Positions 8,756 through 18,267 of a stretch of 63,703 nt of DNA are shown in pieces. The position numbers and the translations under genes were made by a program. The DNA is from DASZYT01 sp035545275 (lineage in GTDB: Bacteria > Patescibacteriota > Saccharimonadia > Saccharimonadales > UBA4665). Under the pieces are notes generated by a model. The model made no database searches. It worked only from the letters and a program-made list of their open reading frames with translations, and was not told the DNA's origin. The stretch spans positions 1 to 63,703 of the forward strand of contig DASZYT010000007.1 of the NCBI GenBank assembly GCA_035545275.1, written 5' to 3'. The number at the start of each line of letters is the position of its first letter. Position 1 is the first letter of the stretch.

Positions 8756-10441
8756 CTACTGTTGCTGCAAACTCTGATCTTGTCCTAGCACGACAATTAT
8801 GTCCGCGTCTGGGTACTGGGTCGCGTATGGATTGGTGGTGGTTACAGAGCTACCATATATACTTTTGAGCAGCGCAAGTGTCGAAGGTTTTTTGCCGTTT
8901 GAGGCATCAACAATAATGGTCTGTGACCGCGTTTGGGGTGCATCACCCACGGTCGTTACGTTCACATTCTTTTGGGTTAATTTGGTTTTGTTGCTCGCCG
9001 CCAACCCATATGTGTCGCTGGCGTTCAGCAGCACCACGCTGGCATCTTCGCGTACTATCGGGTCACTCGACGTCAACTGCTTCATCAACAGTTGGATTTG
9101 CGAATAGTCATTAATGCCTGCCGCCGGTATGAGGGTAGAAGCACCACTCGGCGCTTTGTAGTTAGCCAACAAATCTTTGCCGTTGGCATCGTTAAGTCCT
9201 ACTGATTTTATGCTGGAACTTTTGATTTGCTTCGTGATGTCGTAGAAACGGTGCGCCTCGCTCAATGACATATCGGTGCGAACGTTCTTGCCAAGTGTGT
9301 CAAAAAGGCTAGCCAGCTTGAGAGGGTTCGCGAGGACACTGGCCGACATCACTTTGTCCTTAAGCGCCAAAATCATCATGCGCTGGTTTTCGGTGCGCGT
9401 AAAATCGGAGTTACAGAAGCCATACGGTACGCCATAGGGGTTGGGATCACCCCGGGCGCGAGCCAAATCCAGCGCCTGTTCGCCATTCAAACGATGGGTG
9501 CCATTTGTCAGATTGACCAAGGGGCCGCCCGTGACATAGTCACGGTTGGGGTCATATAACCCTCTGCTATCGCAGCTCTTAATCGTTACGTTGATACCCC
9601 CAACCGCATTGACGGCATCCCGGAGGGCACCGTAATTGATGAGTGCATAGTAATCAAGGGTGATACCAAAGTTTTCCTGCACGATTTGCTCAAGTAGTCC
9701 CATGCCCCCTTTCGGATAACCGGGCTCGCTGAAACTACTGTCTAAAATAGCCTGGTTTATCCGCCCGTATCCATTGGCGTCTGGGTCGGCTGCAGAGGGT
9801 AGGGTCACGTATAAATCACGGGGCACGCTTACCATGAATGCCGTATGGTTTTTAACGTCCAGGCTCAGAATCATGATGGAATCGGTCAGATTGCCGCCGT
9901 CATGACCGGGGTCATCAGCCGAGTTGCCTGCCAAGAGAACATTAACCCGGCCAGTACTCTCTCCTTTGAGTGTCGTACTGTTGAACAGGCCAAACACATT
10001 GCCATGGAACGTTTTGGATAAGTTATAAAAGAACTTAAAGCCAAACCAACCAATGAACAGTAGCAGCAGCACGCCGAGCGTCACTAGGGCCCGTTTCCAG
10101 CTAAGCTTGCTGCGTAGACGCTGCCAGCGACTTTGTCGGGCCGGCGCACTTGCTTGACGTGGCTGTATTGGCGCCGCTACGACTTCTTTTTCCAGGGCAG
10201 GGGAAGCACCACGAAGCCTCTGGGATCCACTATCCGATAGCACGGATCGTGCTGCTGGCTGAGGTGGCGCAACAGACAATGGCCTCAATGGTGCACCCGG
10301 CGGCGCTGCAGTCCTATTGTACGAGTTAAAAGTCATGCCAACATTGGGGAAACGAGAGGCATCGGGGTGGCCAGAAACACTCCCTGAACCGGGGCGAGCC
10401 ACAAAATCATCAATGAGCCGAGGACCATTTTTATGCTTCAC
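8756..10441 (-). CDS. LytR-CpsA-Psr (LCP) family wall-polymer ligase with LytR_C domain
   Basis: 561 aa. A Pro/Ala/Arg-rich cytoplasmic N-terminus (1-112) precedes one TM (about 114-138). The LCP domain (about 160-345) has NVLLAGNSADDPGHDGGNLTDS, SVPRDLYV and the Arg-containing block GEQALDLARARGDPNPYG. A C-terminal LytR_C domain (about 440-550; VVLLNASDTYGLA) follows. LCP enzymes transfer undecaprenyl-linked polymers onto peptidoglycan or other acceptors outside the membrane. In a single-membrane CPR cell this would attach surface glycopolymers, which fits the glycosyltransferases elsewhere in the window. The long disordered N-terminus is unusual. Confidence 0.9.
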   Translation of the reverse strand: MKHKNGPRLIDDFVARPGSGSVSGHPDASRFPNVGMTFNSYNRTAAPPGAPLRPLSVAPPQPAARSVLSDSGSQRLRGASPALEKEVVAAPIQPRQASAPARQSRWQRLRSKLSWKRALVTLGVLLLLFIGWFGFKFFYNLSKTFHGNVFGLFNSTTLKGESTGRVNVLLAGNSADDPGHDGGNLTDSIMILSLDVKNHTAFMVSVPRDLYVTLPSAADPDANGYGRINQAILDSSFSEPGYPKGGMGLLEQIVQENFGITLDYYALINYGALRDAVNAVGGINVTIKSCDSRGLYDPNRDYVTGGPLVNLTNGTHRLNGEQALDLARARGDPNPYGVPYGFCNSDFTRTENQRMMILALKDKVMSASVLANPLKLASLFDTLGKNVRTDMSLSEAHRFYDITKQIKSSSIKSVGLNDANGKDLLANYKAPSGASTLIPAAGINDYSQIQLLMKQLTSSDPIVREDASVVLLNASDTYGLAASNKTKLTQKNVNVTTVGDAPQTRSQTIIVDASNGKKPSTLALLKSIYGSSVTTTNPYATQYPDADIIVVLGQDQSLQQQ

Positions 10442-10578
10442 GTCTTCTAATTATAATATGGATATAGTCGTTATGCCTACCCTAAATAAGCCGACTTCCG
10501 CGCAACTATACAGATGTACGCTGATAACAGGCTTAAGGCCGACCAGATGTTTTCACAGCTGCTTTTCAACTAGCGTCA

Positions 10579-10584
10579 TATAAT
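10579..10584 (+). promoter_or_regulatory. -10 box (TATAAT) of a leaderless two-component operon
   Basis: A perfect TATAAT ends 7 nt before the ATG of the response regulator. The expected transcription start therefore falls on or next to the A of the ATG, and no Shine-Dalgarno sequence is present. No clear -35 is seen. Confidence 0.65.
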
Positions 10585-10591
10585 AGTAAAT

Positions 10592-11266
10592 ATGCGTATA
10601 TTAGTCGTAGAAGACGAAGAAAAAATCGCCTCCGCCATCAAGCGTGGCCTGGAGTTGAAAGGTTATGCCGTCGATACCGTGCCCGATAGCGACACGGGTC
10701 TCAGCTATGCGCTGGATGATGATTATGACGTGGTCATTCTCGACCGCATGTTGCCAGGCAGCATGGACGGCGTCGAAATATGTATCAAAATGCGTGCTGC
10801 TGACGTGCACACCCCTGTCCTCATGCTCACGGCCCGCGGGACGCTAGGAGACAAGGTCGAGGGTCTTAACAGCGGCGCCGACGATTATCTGGTTAAACCG
10901 TTTTCCTTCGAAGAGCTTATCGCTCGTATAAAAGCGCTGTTACGCCGGCCCCCAGTGCACACGGGATCAATCCTCAAGACAGGCGATCTCAGCCTCGATA
11001 CTACCACCTATGAAGTAAGGCGGGCGGGGCAGCCCATCAAGCTATCTCAAAAGGAATTTGCGCTGCTAGAATATATGATGAGCCACTCGGGGCAGGTGGT
11101 AACCAAAGATATGATTATTAATCACGTCTGGGATGAAGACGCCATGGTCCTACCGAATACCGTCGAAGTATACATGGGCTATTTGCGCAATAAGATAGAC
11201 CGTCCGTTTGACGCCAAACCACTGCTTCATACACTACGAGGTTTTGGGTATAAATTAGCGAGCTAA
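10592..11266 (+). CDS. OmpR/PhoB-family response regulator
   Basis: 224 aa. Receiver domain (1-115): acidic pocket Glu7-Asp8-Glu9, phosphoacceptor Asp51 in VILDRMLPG and the conserved Lys in YLVKPFSF. A winged-helix DNA-binding domain follows (about 128-222) with LSQKEFALLEYMMSHSGQVV and the recognition-helix/wing region ending HTLRGFGYKL. It pairs with the membrane kinase that starts 9 nt downstream. The start is fixed by the TATAAT box directly upstream. Likely targets include the divergently oriented LCP gene next door (150 nt away), but no operator is recognised. Confidence 0.92.
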   Translation: MRILVVEDEEKIASAIKRGLELKGYAVDTVPDSDTGLSYALDDDYDVVILDRMLPGSMDGVEICIKMRAADVHTPVLMLTARGTLGDKVEGLNSGADDYLVKPFSFEELIARIKALLRRPPVHTGSILKTGDLSLDTTTYEVRRAGQPIKLSQKEFALLEYMMSHSGQVVTKDMIINHVWDEDAMVLPNTVEVYMGYLRNKIDRPFDAKPLLHTLRGFGYKLAS

Positions 11267-11275
11267 TTACCATAT

Positions 11276-12307
11276 ATGTTTCGATCCGCCACCTTCAAAC
11301 TCACCATGTGGTATATAGCCATTGTCATGGCTATAAGCTTGGCATTTAGTTTTGTCGTATACCATTTGGCATCTAACGAATTGGCATGGGGGTTAAATCA
11401 TCAGACCCAACGCTGGTATTCAGCTTTTCCGGGGTTTGATGACGACCCGTTCTTTTCGCAAAACACCGAACTGAGCACGGGCCGGCACGAGATACTTATG
11501 CAACTGATATATTTCAATCTTATCGTGCTCGTAGGTGCAGGTATCGCCAGCTATGCGTTGGCCCGCCTCACACTCTCGCCTATAGAAGAAGCGCATACCC
11601 GTCAAAAACGATTTACGGCCGATGTCTCCCACGAGCTACGCACTCCACTCACAGCGCTTCGTATGGAGTCCGAGGTGGCATTAATGGATAGCCGTGCGTC
11701 CAAGGACGCGCTACGTGCATCCCTCAAAAGCAACATCGAAGAATCGCAGAAGCTCGAGACGCTTATCAATAACCTTTTGCGTCTTACAAAACTCGAAGCC
11801 GGCCAGCTCGACCGCCACTTTACATATCTCAGCGCCGCAGACCTCGTCAAAGAAGCAACCGCGCATATACAAAGTAGCGCCAAGGCCAAACACATCAAGA
11901 TAGAGAATAACGTGAATGACCTGCCGCTGCGGGGAGATCGCGATAGCTTGGTTCAGCTGCTCGTCATATTGCTCGACAACGCCATCAAGTATAGCCCCGA
12001 GCACAGTACGATCGAGCTAGATGGCAGCAAACACCAGGGCACGTCTCGCATTACTGTTACAGACAAGGGTATCGGTATTGAGCCGGCAGCTCTGAAACAC
12101 GTTTTTGATCGTTTTTACCGAGCCGACAAAGCCCGCACCAACTCCGCTACGAGCGGGTTTGGCCTCGGGCTATCCATTGCCAAGAACATTGCCGATCTGC
12201 ACCACGGCTCCATTACGCTCACTAGCCGGCCTGGTAAGGGCACCACAGCTACGGTGTTGATACCGGCACCATCCAAGACGCTCGCCACCAAGTCAGTCCA
12301 AGTGTAA
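11276..12307 (+). CDS. Membrane sensor histidine kinase
   Basis: 343 aa. TM1 at about 8-28 and TM2 at about 72-93 enclose a short outer loop of about 45 residues rich in aromatic residues. HisKA follows with H-box FTADVSHELRTPLTAL (His119), then HATPase_c with N-box LDNAIKYSPEHS, G1 DKGIGI and G2 GFGLGLSIAK. There is no HAMP or PAS domain, so this is a minimal EnvZ/BaeS-like layout. It lies 9 nt after its response regulator. The small sensor loop suggests sensing at or in the membrane. Confidence 0.92.
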   Translation: MFRSATFKLTMWYIAIVMAISLAFSFVVYHLASNELAWGLNHQTQRWYSAFPGFDDDPFFSQNTELSTGRHEILMQLIYFNLIVLVGAGIASYALARLTLSPIEEAHTRQKRFTADVSHELRTPLTALRMESEVALMDSRASKDALRASLKSNIEESQKLETLINNLLRLTKLEAGQLDRHFTYLSAADLVKEATAHIQSSAKAKHIKIENNVNDLPLRGDRDSLVQLLVILLDNAIKYSPEHSTIELDGSKHQGTSRITVTDKGIGIEPAALKHVFDRFYRADKARTNSATSGFGLGLSIAKNIADLHHGSITLTSRPGKGTTATVLIPAPSKTLATKSVQV

Positions 12308-12315
12308 CCTGGTTC

Positions 12316-13269
12316 TTAGGCAGTTTTGCGCCGGCCTACCCCAGTCCGGCGGCCGGACAAAAGTTGCCACGCCAGCCAGGATGCGAGGAGCACAAGTGCT
12401 AGCAAGCCTGCCGCGAGCCCCACGACAGCCGCCAAACCATATGTTGTACCGTTATAGGCAGAAGCCAGGGTGCTTGTCGGGTATGCTAGGTAGGGGCGAT
12501 TTGCCAGCATGAGTAATAGGGGGCTTACCCCTGCCACACCCGATAAGTACCACCACATATACCGTTCACGACGTGTCAGCCACGCCGTCACCTGTAAGAC
12601 GATGATGAAACTCAAAAGCCCCACAAACCATACCAATGATAGGGTCAATAAGTGAGGCAAGTTATGTACAGCCACCCGCACTAGAGCTACGCTGCCGAGC
12701 ACACAAAGAAAAATGTTAAGCCATCTGGCCAAAAACTGTAGCCGCCCTCGCGGAGTTTGCCCAATGACATAGTACACAAACGACAGCATCAGAGCGCTTA
12801 ACCCGACCACCAACATTGCCGTCAAAAGTACTCCGGAAGGTGTCTGCCAAAAGCTTTTGCCCGTCAGCAGGTGTACCGACGCCGCTCCGAAACTTAACGG
12901 TATCAGAGTACTCACTCCCATAAAAATCCAGTTCAACACCGTTAAGCCGGGTGCAGAAGCACGCTGTGTCATATATGCCAGCAGACTAAAACGAAGGACT
13001 ATAGCAACCACGCCGACGAGCAGGCTGGGCATTACCGTCTCGATGATAGAGAGCCGCCCGCGGTGAAAGATAGTAGCAAGGGCAGCTAGGCCGGCCAGCA
13101 AGAACAACCACGTCATGACATCCCATAGCGGCGCAAACAATTTTAAGCCGTGGCGCGTCAGAGTGGATAAGGGAAGCAGCCGAAGCAGGGCAACCCCGCA
13201 GTTCACCGCGCTGAGCCAGCCATAGATTCCGAGCAGCAAAAATATAATGACCAGCAGCGCTACGCTCAT
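12316..13269 (-). CDS. Polytopic membrane protein of unknown function next to cyo operon
   Basis: 317 aa with about nine hydrophobic helices and a basic C-terminus (SGRRTGVGRRKTA). No family is recognised. It is on the same strand as cyoABCDE and starts 97 nt after cyoE, so it may be the last gene of that operon or have its own promoter in the 13270-13366 gap. It is convergent with the upstream two-component operon. Candidate roles are oxidase assembly or an accessory quinone protein, by position only. Confidence 0.5.
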   Translation of the reverse strand: MSVALLVIIFLLLGIYGWLSAVNCGVALLRLLPLSTLTRHGLKLFAPLWDVMTWLFLLAGLAALATIFHRGRLSIIETVMPSLLVGVVAIVLRFSLLAYMTQRASAPGLTVLNWIFMGVSTLIPLSFGAASVHLLTGKSFWQTPSGVLLTAMLVVGLSALMLSFVYYVIGQTPRGRLQFLARWLNIFLCVLGSVALVRVAVHNLPHLLTLSLVWFVGLLSFIIVLQVTAWLTRRERYMWWYLSGVAGVSPLLLMLANRPYLAYPTSTLASAYNGTTYGLAAVVGLAAGLLALVLLASWLAWQLLSGRRTGVGRRKTA

Positions 13270-13366
13270 TGAGCCCGTATCCTTTCAGTGAGAGTTATGT
13301 TAGACGTTATCTGATGCATAATAATAACAGCCGCAACAGATAAAATAAAGTGGAAAATTGTACGCA

Positions 13367-14281
13367 TTACGGCAGCCACGGCCCGATTGCCAGCATGGCA
13401 GACAGCACTAGCAGCATCACCAGTGAAAAATGGAACATCCGCCGTGCCCAGGTATCGCTATCGTCAGTTTTCAGCCCATTCCACGCCATGTTTATCCAGT
13501 ATGCGCCTAGCACCAGCATGATAGAAAAATAGGTCCACCCGGTATAGCCGAAAGGCGTGAGTAGCACACTTGCAATAACAAATAGGCCCGTATACACAAA
13601 AATTTGGATGGTCGTGTTCTTGATTCCCTTTACCACTGTCATCACCGGCACATTGGCGGCCGCGTATTCTTTTTTTCTATAAATCGCGATGGAGTAAAAT
13701 TCGGGAAACTGCCAGAAAAATAGCACCAGAAATACCAAGATTGCAGCCGCATCGATACGTCCGCTCACTGCACAGTACCCGCCCAGTATGGGCATCGCCC
13801 CCGATATGCTGCCCACAAGCGTCCCGTGGATCGATTTCCGTTTACTGAACGCTCCGTACAGCCACACGTACACCACGAAGCCAAACACACCTATGCCCAC
13901 CACGAGCCAATTGACCCACAGAGCCAGGACAGCGATGCCCACCACTCCCAACACTATCGAAAAAATAGTGGCATGCGCGCCTGGTATCGCTCCGGCAGCG
14001 ACTGCGCGGCCTTTGGTCCGCTCCATGATGCGGTCGATATCTTGGTCAAGTACGTTGTTGAGTACGCACGCCGAGGCGATAACCAGCGTCATGCCGACGA
14101 TGAGCGCCACCCACAGTCCCACATCATAGGTCCGGAAGTGGCCGACTCCCAACAACAATCCCGCTACGGCCGTGATGACGTTACCATACATCACGCCCGG
14201 CTTGGTCAGCGAATAATACCGTTCTATCGTCTCACTCCGCCCGGCGTGGTCGCCAGCGGTTGCCTCGGCTGCCTTGCTCAT
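13367..14281 (-). CDS. cyoE: Protoheme IX farnesyltransferase (heme O synthase)
   Basis: 304 aa, UbiA-family prenyltransferase with about nine TMs. The first Asp-rich motif is NNVLDQDIDRIMERTKGRAV, the heme O synthase variant of NxxxDxxxD, followed by a KRKSIHGTLVGS block. It adds farnesyl to heme b to give heme O for the bo3-type oxidase encoded directly upstream. The ATG abuts the cyoD stop without a gap. No heme-synthesis genes are in view, so protoheme may be imported or made from genes elsewhere. Confidence 0.93.
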   Translation of the reverse strand: MSKAAEATAGDHAGRSETIERYYSLTKPGVMYGNVITAVAGLLLGVGHFRTYDVGLWVALIVGMTLVIASACVLNNVLDQDIDRIMERTKGRAVAAGAIPGAHATIFSIVLGVVGIAVLALWVNWLVVGIGVFGFVVYVWLYGAFSKRKSIHGTLVGSISGAMPILGGYCAVSGRIDAAAILVFLVLFFWQFPEFYSIAIYRKKEYAAANVPVMTVVKGIKNTTIQIFVYTGLFVIASVLLTPFGYTGWTYFSIMLVLGAYWINMAWNGLKTDDSDTWARRMFHFSLVMLLVLSAMLAIGPWLP

Positions 14282-14665
14282 TTACAGCCCTGCGCCTGCT
14301 TGGTTTTGCATGTATGAGTTAATCTGGTCGGGTGTCATGCGGTAGTTCAGGTTATACATGATCCAGATGGAACCCAGCACCACGATAATGGCAAAAAACA
14401 CCATCAACACGATGGTCAGCCGCTTCCACCTCGGCTTGGCTTCTTGGCCCACATGCATAAAGAGCAGTAGTTGCACGCCGAACTGAGCAACTGCCAGCAG
14501 TAGCAGCACCGCCATGAGGACTTTGCTACTCCACAGATGTCGCACCGCCGCGAAGTAGGCCAGTAGCGTCAGGACGATAGACAACACAAAGCCATTGACG
14601 TACGACGCCAACTTGGCATGTTCGGCAGTCTCTGATGAGTTCGCCACAATCGGTTTGTGAGCCAT
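14282..14665 (-). CDS. cyoD: Cytochrome o ubiquinol oxidase subunit IV
   Basis: 127 aa with three TMs (about 26-46, 52-72, 88-110), the layout of CyoD/COX4-type small subunits. The core NGFVLSIVLTLLAYFAAV, FGVQLLLFMHVGQE and VLGSIWIMYNLNY matches bacterial subunit IV. CyoD supports folding of CyoB and copper-site assembly. The gene lies 1 nt after cyoC and directly abuts cyoE. Confidence 0.92.
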   Translation of the reverse strand: MAHKPIVANSSETAEHAKLASYVNGFVLSIVLTLLAYFAAVRHLWSSKVLMAVLLLLAVAQFGVQLLLFMHVGQEAKPRWKRLTIVLMVFFAIIVVLGSIWIMYNLNYRMTPDQINSYMQNQAGAGL

Positions 14666-14666
14666 C

Positions 14667-15269
14667 TTAGTTCACCCCCAGCATATATACGACCGTAAAA
14701 ATGAATATCCACACTGCATCAAGAAAGTGCCAGAAATAGCTCAGCATTGTCAGACGCCGCAGCGTGGCGCGGCTGAAGCCCTTCTGGCTGATTTTGACTA
14801 TCATGCCCACGATCCACATAAGACCTACGGTGATGTGCAGCCCATGCGTACCCACCAGCGTAAAGAAGGCCGACAAAAAGCCGCTGCGCCGCCATGAGTT
14901 GCCGTCTTGGACGAAATGGTGGAACTCATTGAGCTCTAGCACCAAGAATGCCGCCCCCAGTACGAAGGTGACGAGCAGCCACCACAGCACCTGCGATTTG
15001 TCGCGCTTTTTGGTAGCCAGCATAGCCAACCCACACGTAAAGCTGCTGGTGAGCAGGATGAGCGTTTCAGCCAAGGCGTACGGAGCATCAAAGATGTCCT
15101 TGCCAGACGGGCCGCCGAATATGTTGGTGTGTAGCACCGCGTACGTGGCAAACAAGCTGGCAAACAAGATGCAATCGGTCATGATGTATGTCCAAAAACC
15201 AAAGAGTGTGCGGTTGTCAGCCTGCACGTGCTCTTCGCGCAGTTCTGCTTGCTCAAGTGCCGTACTCAT
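14667..15269 (-). CDS. cyoC: Cytochrome o ubiquinol oxidase subunit III
   Basis: About 200 aa with five TMs: FGFWTYIMTDCILFASLFA, then LAETLILLTSSFTCGLAM, and GTHGLHITVGLMWIVGM with the conserved Glu/His elements of subunit III. I set the start at the ATG at 15269 (MSTALEQ). An AAGGAGG lies 6 nt before it, and this ATG overlaps the cyoB TGA as ATGA. The longer frame to 15293 would put the start before that ribosome-binding site. The subunit stabilises the CyoB core. Confidence 0.92.
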   Translation of the reverse strand: MSTALEQAELREEHVQADNRTLFGFWTYIMTDCILFASLFATYAVLHTNIFGGPSGKDIFDAPYALAETLILLTSSFTCGLAMLATKKRDKSQVLWWLLVTFVLGAAFLVLELNEFHHFVQDGNSWRRSGFLSAFFTLVGTHGLHITVGLMWIVGMIVKISQKGFSRATLRRLTMLSYFWHFLDAVWIFIFTVVYMLGVN

Positions 15270-17260
15270 GCCCGCCTCCTTTGTCGTTGCCATGCCGCCT
15301 CGATGGCTGCTACCTCGTGCGCCGGGATGACCCGTTCACCATCATCGTCACTGAGTGTATGCACAAGAACTGTCACGATCAGCCCGAAGAGCGATACGAC
15401 AACCAGCCACCAGATATGCCAGATGAAGCCGAAACCGGTCAAGAAGGCAAAGCCGGCGATGATGACGGGGTGGGGTGAATTCTTCGGCACCCGGATATCA
15501 TGATATTCCACCTCCTCGTGCTCCGCGTGGGAATGCTTCGCCTCCCAAAAGGCGTCGCGTGTCGTCACCTCGGGTAAAACGGCAAAATTATATTCCTGCG
15601 TAGGCGAAGCCGTAGCCCACTCCAGGGTGCGGCCATCCCAAGGGTCGCCGGTGTAATCGCGGGTTTCATGGCGCTTCCAGATGCTATAGCCCAGCTGCAG
15701 CAGTTGGAAGGCGACGCCGGCGCAGATGATAGCTACGCCCACGGCGGCCACGATAAACAACTGTTGCCAGCCCAACGATGCATCGTAGTGGTCCAGCCGC
15801 CTGGTCGCGCCCATCAGCCCCAAAATGTACAGTGGCCCGAACGCCAACACAAAGCCGACTATCCAGCACCAGGCGGCAATTTTACCTAGGCCGTCATGCA
15901 GCCTGAAGCCGAAGACCTTCGGGAACCAATAGTTCAGCCCAGCGAAAAACCCGAACACCACACCAGCAATAATCATAGTGTGGAAGTGCGCCACCAAAAA
16001 CAGGCTGTTGTGCACCTGGAAGTCTATGGGTGGCACCGCCATGAGCACACCGGCCACGCCCCCCATCGTAAACAGAAACACAAAGCCCATGAACCATACC
16101 ATTGGGCTCGTAAAGCGGATCCGCCCGCGGTACATCGTAAACAGCCAGTTGAATATCTTTACGCCCGTCGGGATGGCAATAAGCATAGTAGCGATACCGA
16201 ACACGGCGTTGACATCAGCGCCTGCACCCATGGTAAAGAAGTGATGCAGCCACACCGTGAAGCTCAGAAATACAATGCCCCAGATGGCCCACACCATACT
16301 GGTGTAGCCAAACAGCCGCTTGCGCGAAAAGGTCGACACGATTTCCGAGTAAATGCCGAAGGCAGGCAGCACCAGGATGTATACCTCGGGGTGCCCCCAC
16401 GCCCAAATGAGGTTCACGTACATCATGGCGTTGCCCCCGCCACCCGCGGTAAAGAAATGCATGCCGAACGCTCTATCCAGATACAGCAGCGTCAACGTGA
16501 CCGTCAGGATGGGGAAAGCGAACGCCACGAGCGTCATGCTGCCAAATACGCTCCACGGGAATAGCGGCATTTTCATCATGGTCATACCTTTGGCCCGGTT
16601 TTTGAGTATGGTCACCATAAAGTTAATCCCGCTCATCAGTGAGCCCACTCCCGCTATCTGCAGACTCCATATCCAATAGTCTACCCCCACGCCCGGACTG
16701 TATTTAGCCTCGGAAAGCGGCGGGTAGGCCAGCCAGCCTGCCCCCGAAAATTCACCCACCACCAGCGACATATTAATAAGGATCATACCGGCGGTGAACA
16801 GCCAGAAACTCAGGGCGTTCAAAAAGGGAAAGGCCACGTCACGCGACCCGAGCTGCTGCGGCATTACCAAGTTGATAATGCCAAACATCAGCCCCATCGC
16901 CACAAAGAAGATCATAATGGTACCATGCGCCGAGAATACCTGCTGGAACATGTCGGGCGGGAAGGGGCCATTATGAGCACCCACGCTCACAGCCTGCTGG
17001 GCGCGTATCATCACCGCATCAGACAATCCGCGCAGCAGCATCAGGATTGAAACGATTACGTACATGGTGCCGATACGTTTGTGGTTCGTCGTGGTAATCC
17101 ACTCGCGCCACAGCCATTTCCATTTCTTAAAGTAGGTGATGAGCCCCAGTACAACGATGGTGCCCACCACGATGCCTACGGCCGCCACCTGCGTCACGAA
17201 CACGTGCGGTAATGCATCCCAGTTCAACCGGCCCAATATATTTGCCAGCAAAAGCGTCAT
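15266..17260 (-). CDS. cyoB: Cytochrome o ubiquinol oxidase subunit I (heme-copper core)
   Basis: 664 aa with about 15 TMs. The quinone-site block RGLSDAVMIRAQQAVS...AHGTIMIFF corresponds to the E. coli CyoB segment holding Arg71, Asp75 and His98. The HPEVYILVLPAFGIYSEI motif gives the CuB His and the cross-linked Tyr. HHFFTMG supplies further CuB His, and HFHTMIIAGVVFG the heme ligands. This is the proton-pumping catalytic subunit that reduces O2 to water with quinol. ATGA overlaps link it to cyoA upstream and cyoC downstream. Confidence 0.96.
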   Translation of the reverse strand: MTLLLANILGRLNWDALPHVFVTQVAAVGIVVGTIVVLGLITYFKKWKWLWREWITTTNHKRIGTMYVIVSILMLLRGLSDAVMIRAQQAVSVGAHNGPFPPDMFQQVFSAHGTIMIFFVAMGLMFGIINLVMPQQLGSRDVAFPFLNALSFWLFTAGMILINMSLVVGEFSGAGWLAYPPLSEAKYSPGVGVDYWIWSLQIAGVGSLMSGINFMVTILKNRAKGMTMMKMPLFPWSVFGSMTLVAFAFPILTVTLTLLYLDRAFGMHFFTAGGGGNAMMYVNLIWAWGHPEVYILVLPAFGIYSEIVSTFSRKRLFGYTSMVWAIWGIVFLSFTVWLHHFFTMGAGADVNAVFGIATMLIAIPTGVKIFNWLFTMYRGRIRFTSPMVWFMGFVFLFTMGGVAGVLMAVPPIDFQVHNSLFLVAHFHTMIIAGVVFGFFAGLNYWFPKVFGFRLHDGLGKIAAWCWIVGFVLAFGPLYILGLMGATRRLDHYDASLGWQQLFIVAAVGVAIICAGVAFQLLQLGYSIWKRHETRDYTGDPWDGRTLEWATASPTQEYNFAVLPEVTTRDAFWEAKHSHAEHEEVEYHDIRVPKNSPHPVIIAGFAFLTGFGFIWHIWWLVVVSLFGLIVTVLVHTLSDDDGERVIPAHEVAAIEAAWQRQRRRA

Positions 17261-18201
17261 AAGGCAGACTCCTGCGTCACAGAAGACCCACGAGAAGGCG
17301 TGTATGCTTCGGAGCCGGGAGTAGGCAACCCCGGTGCCATGTAGCGCATCGCCACATCAGTCACAAAACCATCCGGTACATACGAATAGTATGACACCGG
17401 CACGCTCATGCTCGGCTTGGACAGCACCGTATATGCTGCCGCATTTAGTGTGCGTGAAGATGTACGCGCCGTGGCTATCCAGCGGTTAAAATCACGCTGG
17501 CTACCAGCCCGCACCGTAAAGTCCATCCGTGAAAAGCCCTTACCGGCAATGTTGGCCGGTGAGCCAAAGTAGCTGCCCGCTTTGTCGGTCATGAGGTGCA
17601 GTTGCGTAATCATACCGGGCATGGCATAAATCTGGCCGCCCAAGCTCGGCACCCAAAACGAGTTCATAATAGTATCGCTCGTCACCTGGAACTCCACGGG
17701 AGTATTGACCGGGATCTCTGCCAGGTTCACGCTCGCGACATGCTGTTCGGGGTACACGAACAACCACTTCCAGTCGAGCGCCACCACTTGCACCACCAGC
17801 TGGTTCTTATTGGCGTCCAGCTTTTTATACGGGTCAAGCGAGTGCGAGCTGTTCCATGCCACCACCGACAAAATGCCGATGATAAGAATGGGCACGCCCC
17901 ACCAGATCGACTCAAACAACGGGCTGTGGTCAAAATCGGGTTCATATTTGATCTTTTTGCCGGAACGCTTGGGGTTGTTCTCGCGGTACCTTAAGGCGAT
18001 AAAAATCGTCAGCGCAAACGTGGGCAATACGACGATAGCGGACAACAGCAAACCGACTATGAGCAACCCGCGCTCCTTTTGGCCGACCGCACCGGCCGGA
18101 TGCAGCACCGGGATACTGTGCCCGTGCAGGTATACGCCCAGGGCAGCAAATAACGCCAGCACTATCAATGTGATACCGGCAATCTTGTATTTTTTATTCA
18201 T
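17257..18201 (-). CDS. cyoA: Cytochrome o ubiquinol oxidase subunit II
   Basis: 314 aa: an N-terminal signal/TM (about 6-25), two TMs (about 45-70 and 100-120) and a periplasm-side cupredoxin-like domain. The CuA ligands of cytochrome-c oxidases are absent: the loop reads GSPANIAGKGFSRMDF rather than C-x3-C, as in quinol oxidases. The segment TSDTIMNSFWVPSLGGQIYAMPGM is typical of CyoA. No lipobox Cys is seen in the signal, unlike E. coli CyoA. It is the first clear gene of the cyo operon; the cupredoxin-like gene lies 66 nt further upstream on the same strand. Confidence 0.94.
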   Translation of the reverse strand: MNKKYKIAGITLIVLALFAALGVYLHGHSIPVLHPAGAVGQKERGLLIVGLLLSAIVVLPTFALTIFIALRYRENNPKRSGKKIKYEPDFDHSPLFESIWWGVPILIIGILSVVAWNSSHSLDPYKKLDANKNQLVVQVVALDWKWLFVYPEQHVASVNLAEIPVNTPVEFQVTSDTIMNSFWVPSLGGQIYAMPGMITQLHLMTDKAGSYFGSPANIAGKGFSRMDFTVRAGSQRDFNRWIATARTSSRTLNAAAYTVLSKPSMSVPVSYYSYVPDGFVTDVAMRYMAPGLPTPGSEAYTPSRGSSVTQESAL

Positions 18202-18267
18202 AGTGAAGCACCCCGAAGCATAACCGTTTACTTACAGCATACACCATACGGACTGCGAAGCCCAAAG

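Noticed and set aside
15896..16564. 222-aa plus-strand frame inside cyoB
   Set aside because: Antisense shadow of cyoB, His/Glu/Arg-rich as expected from that frame.
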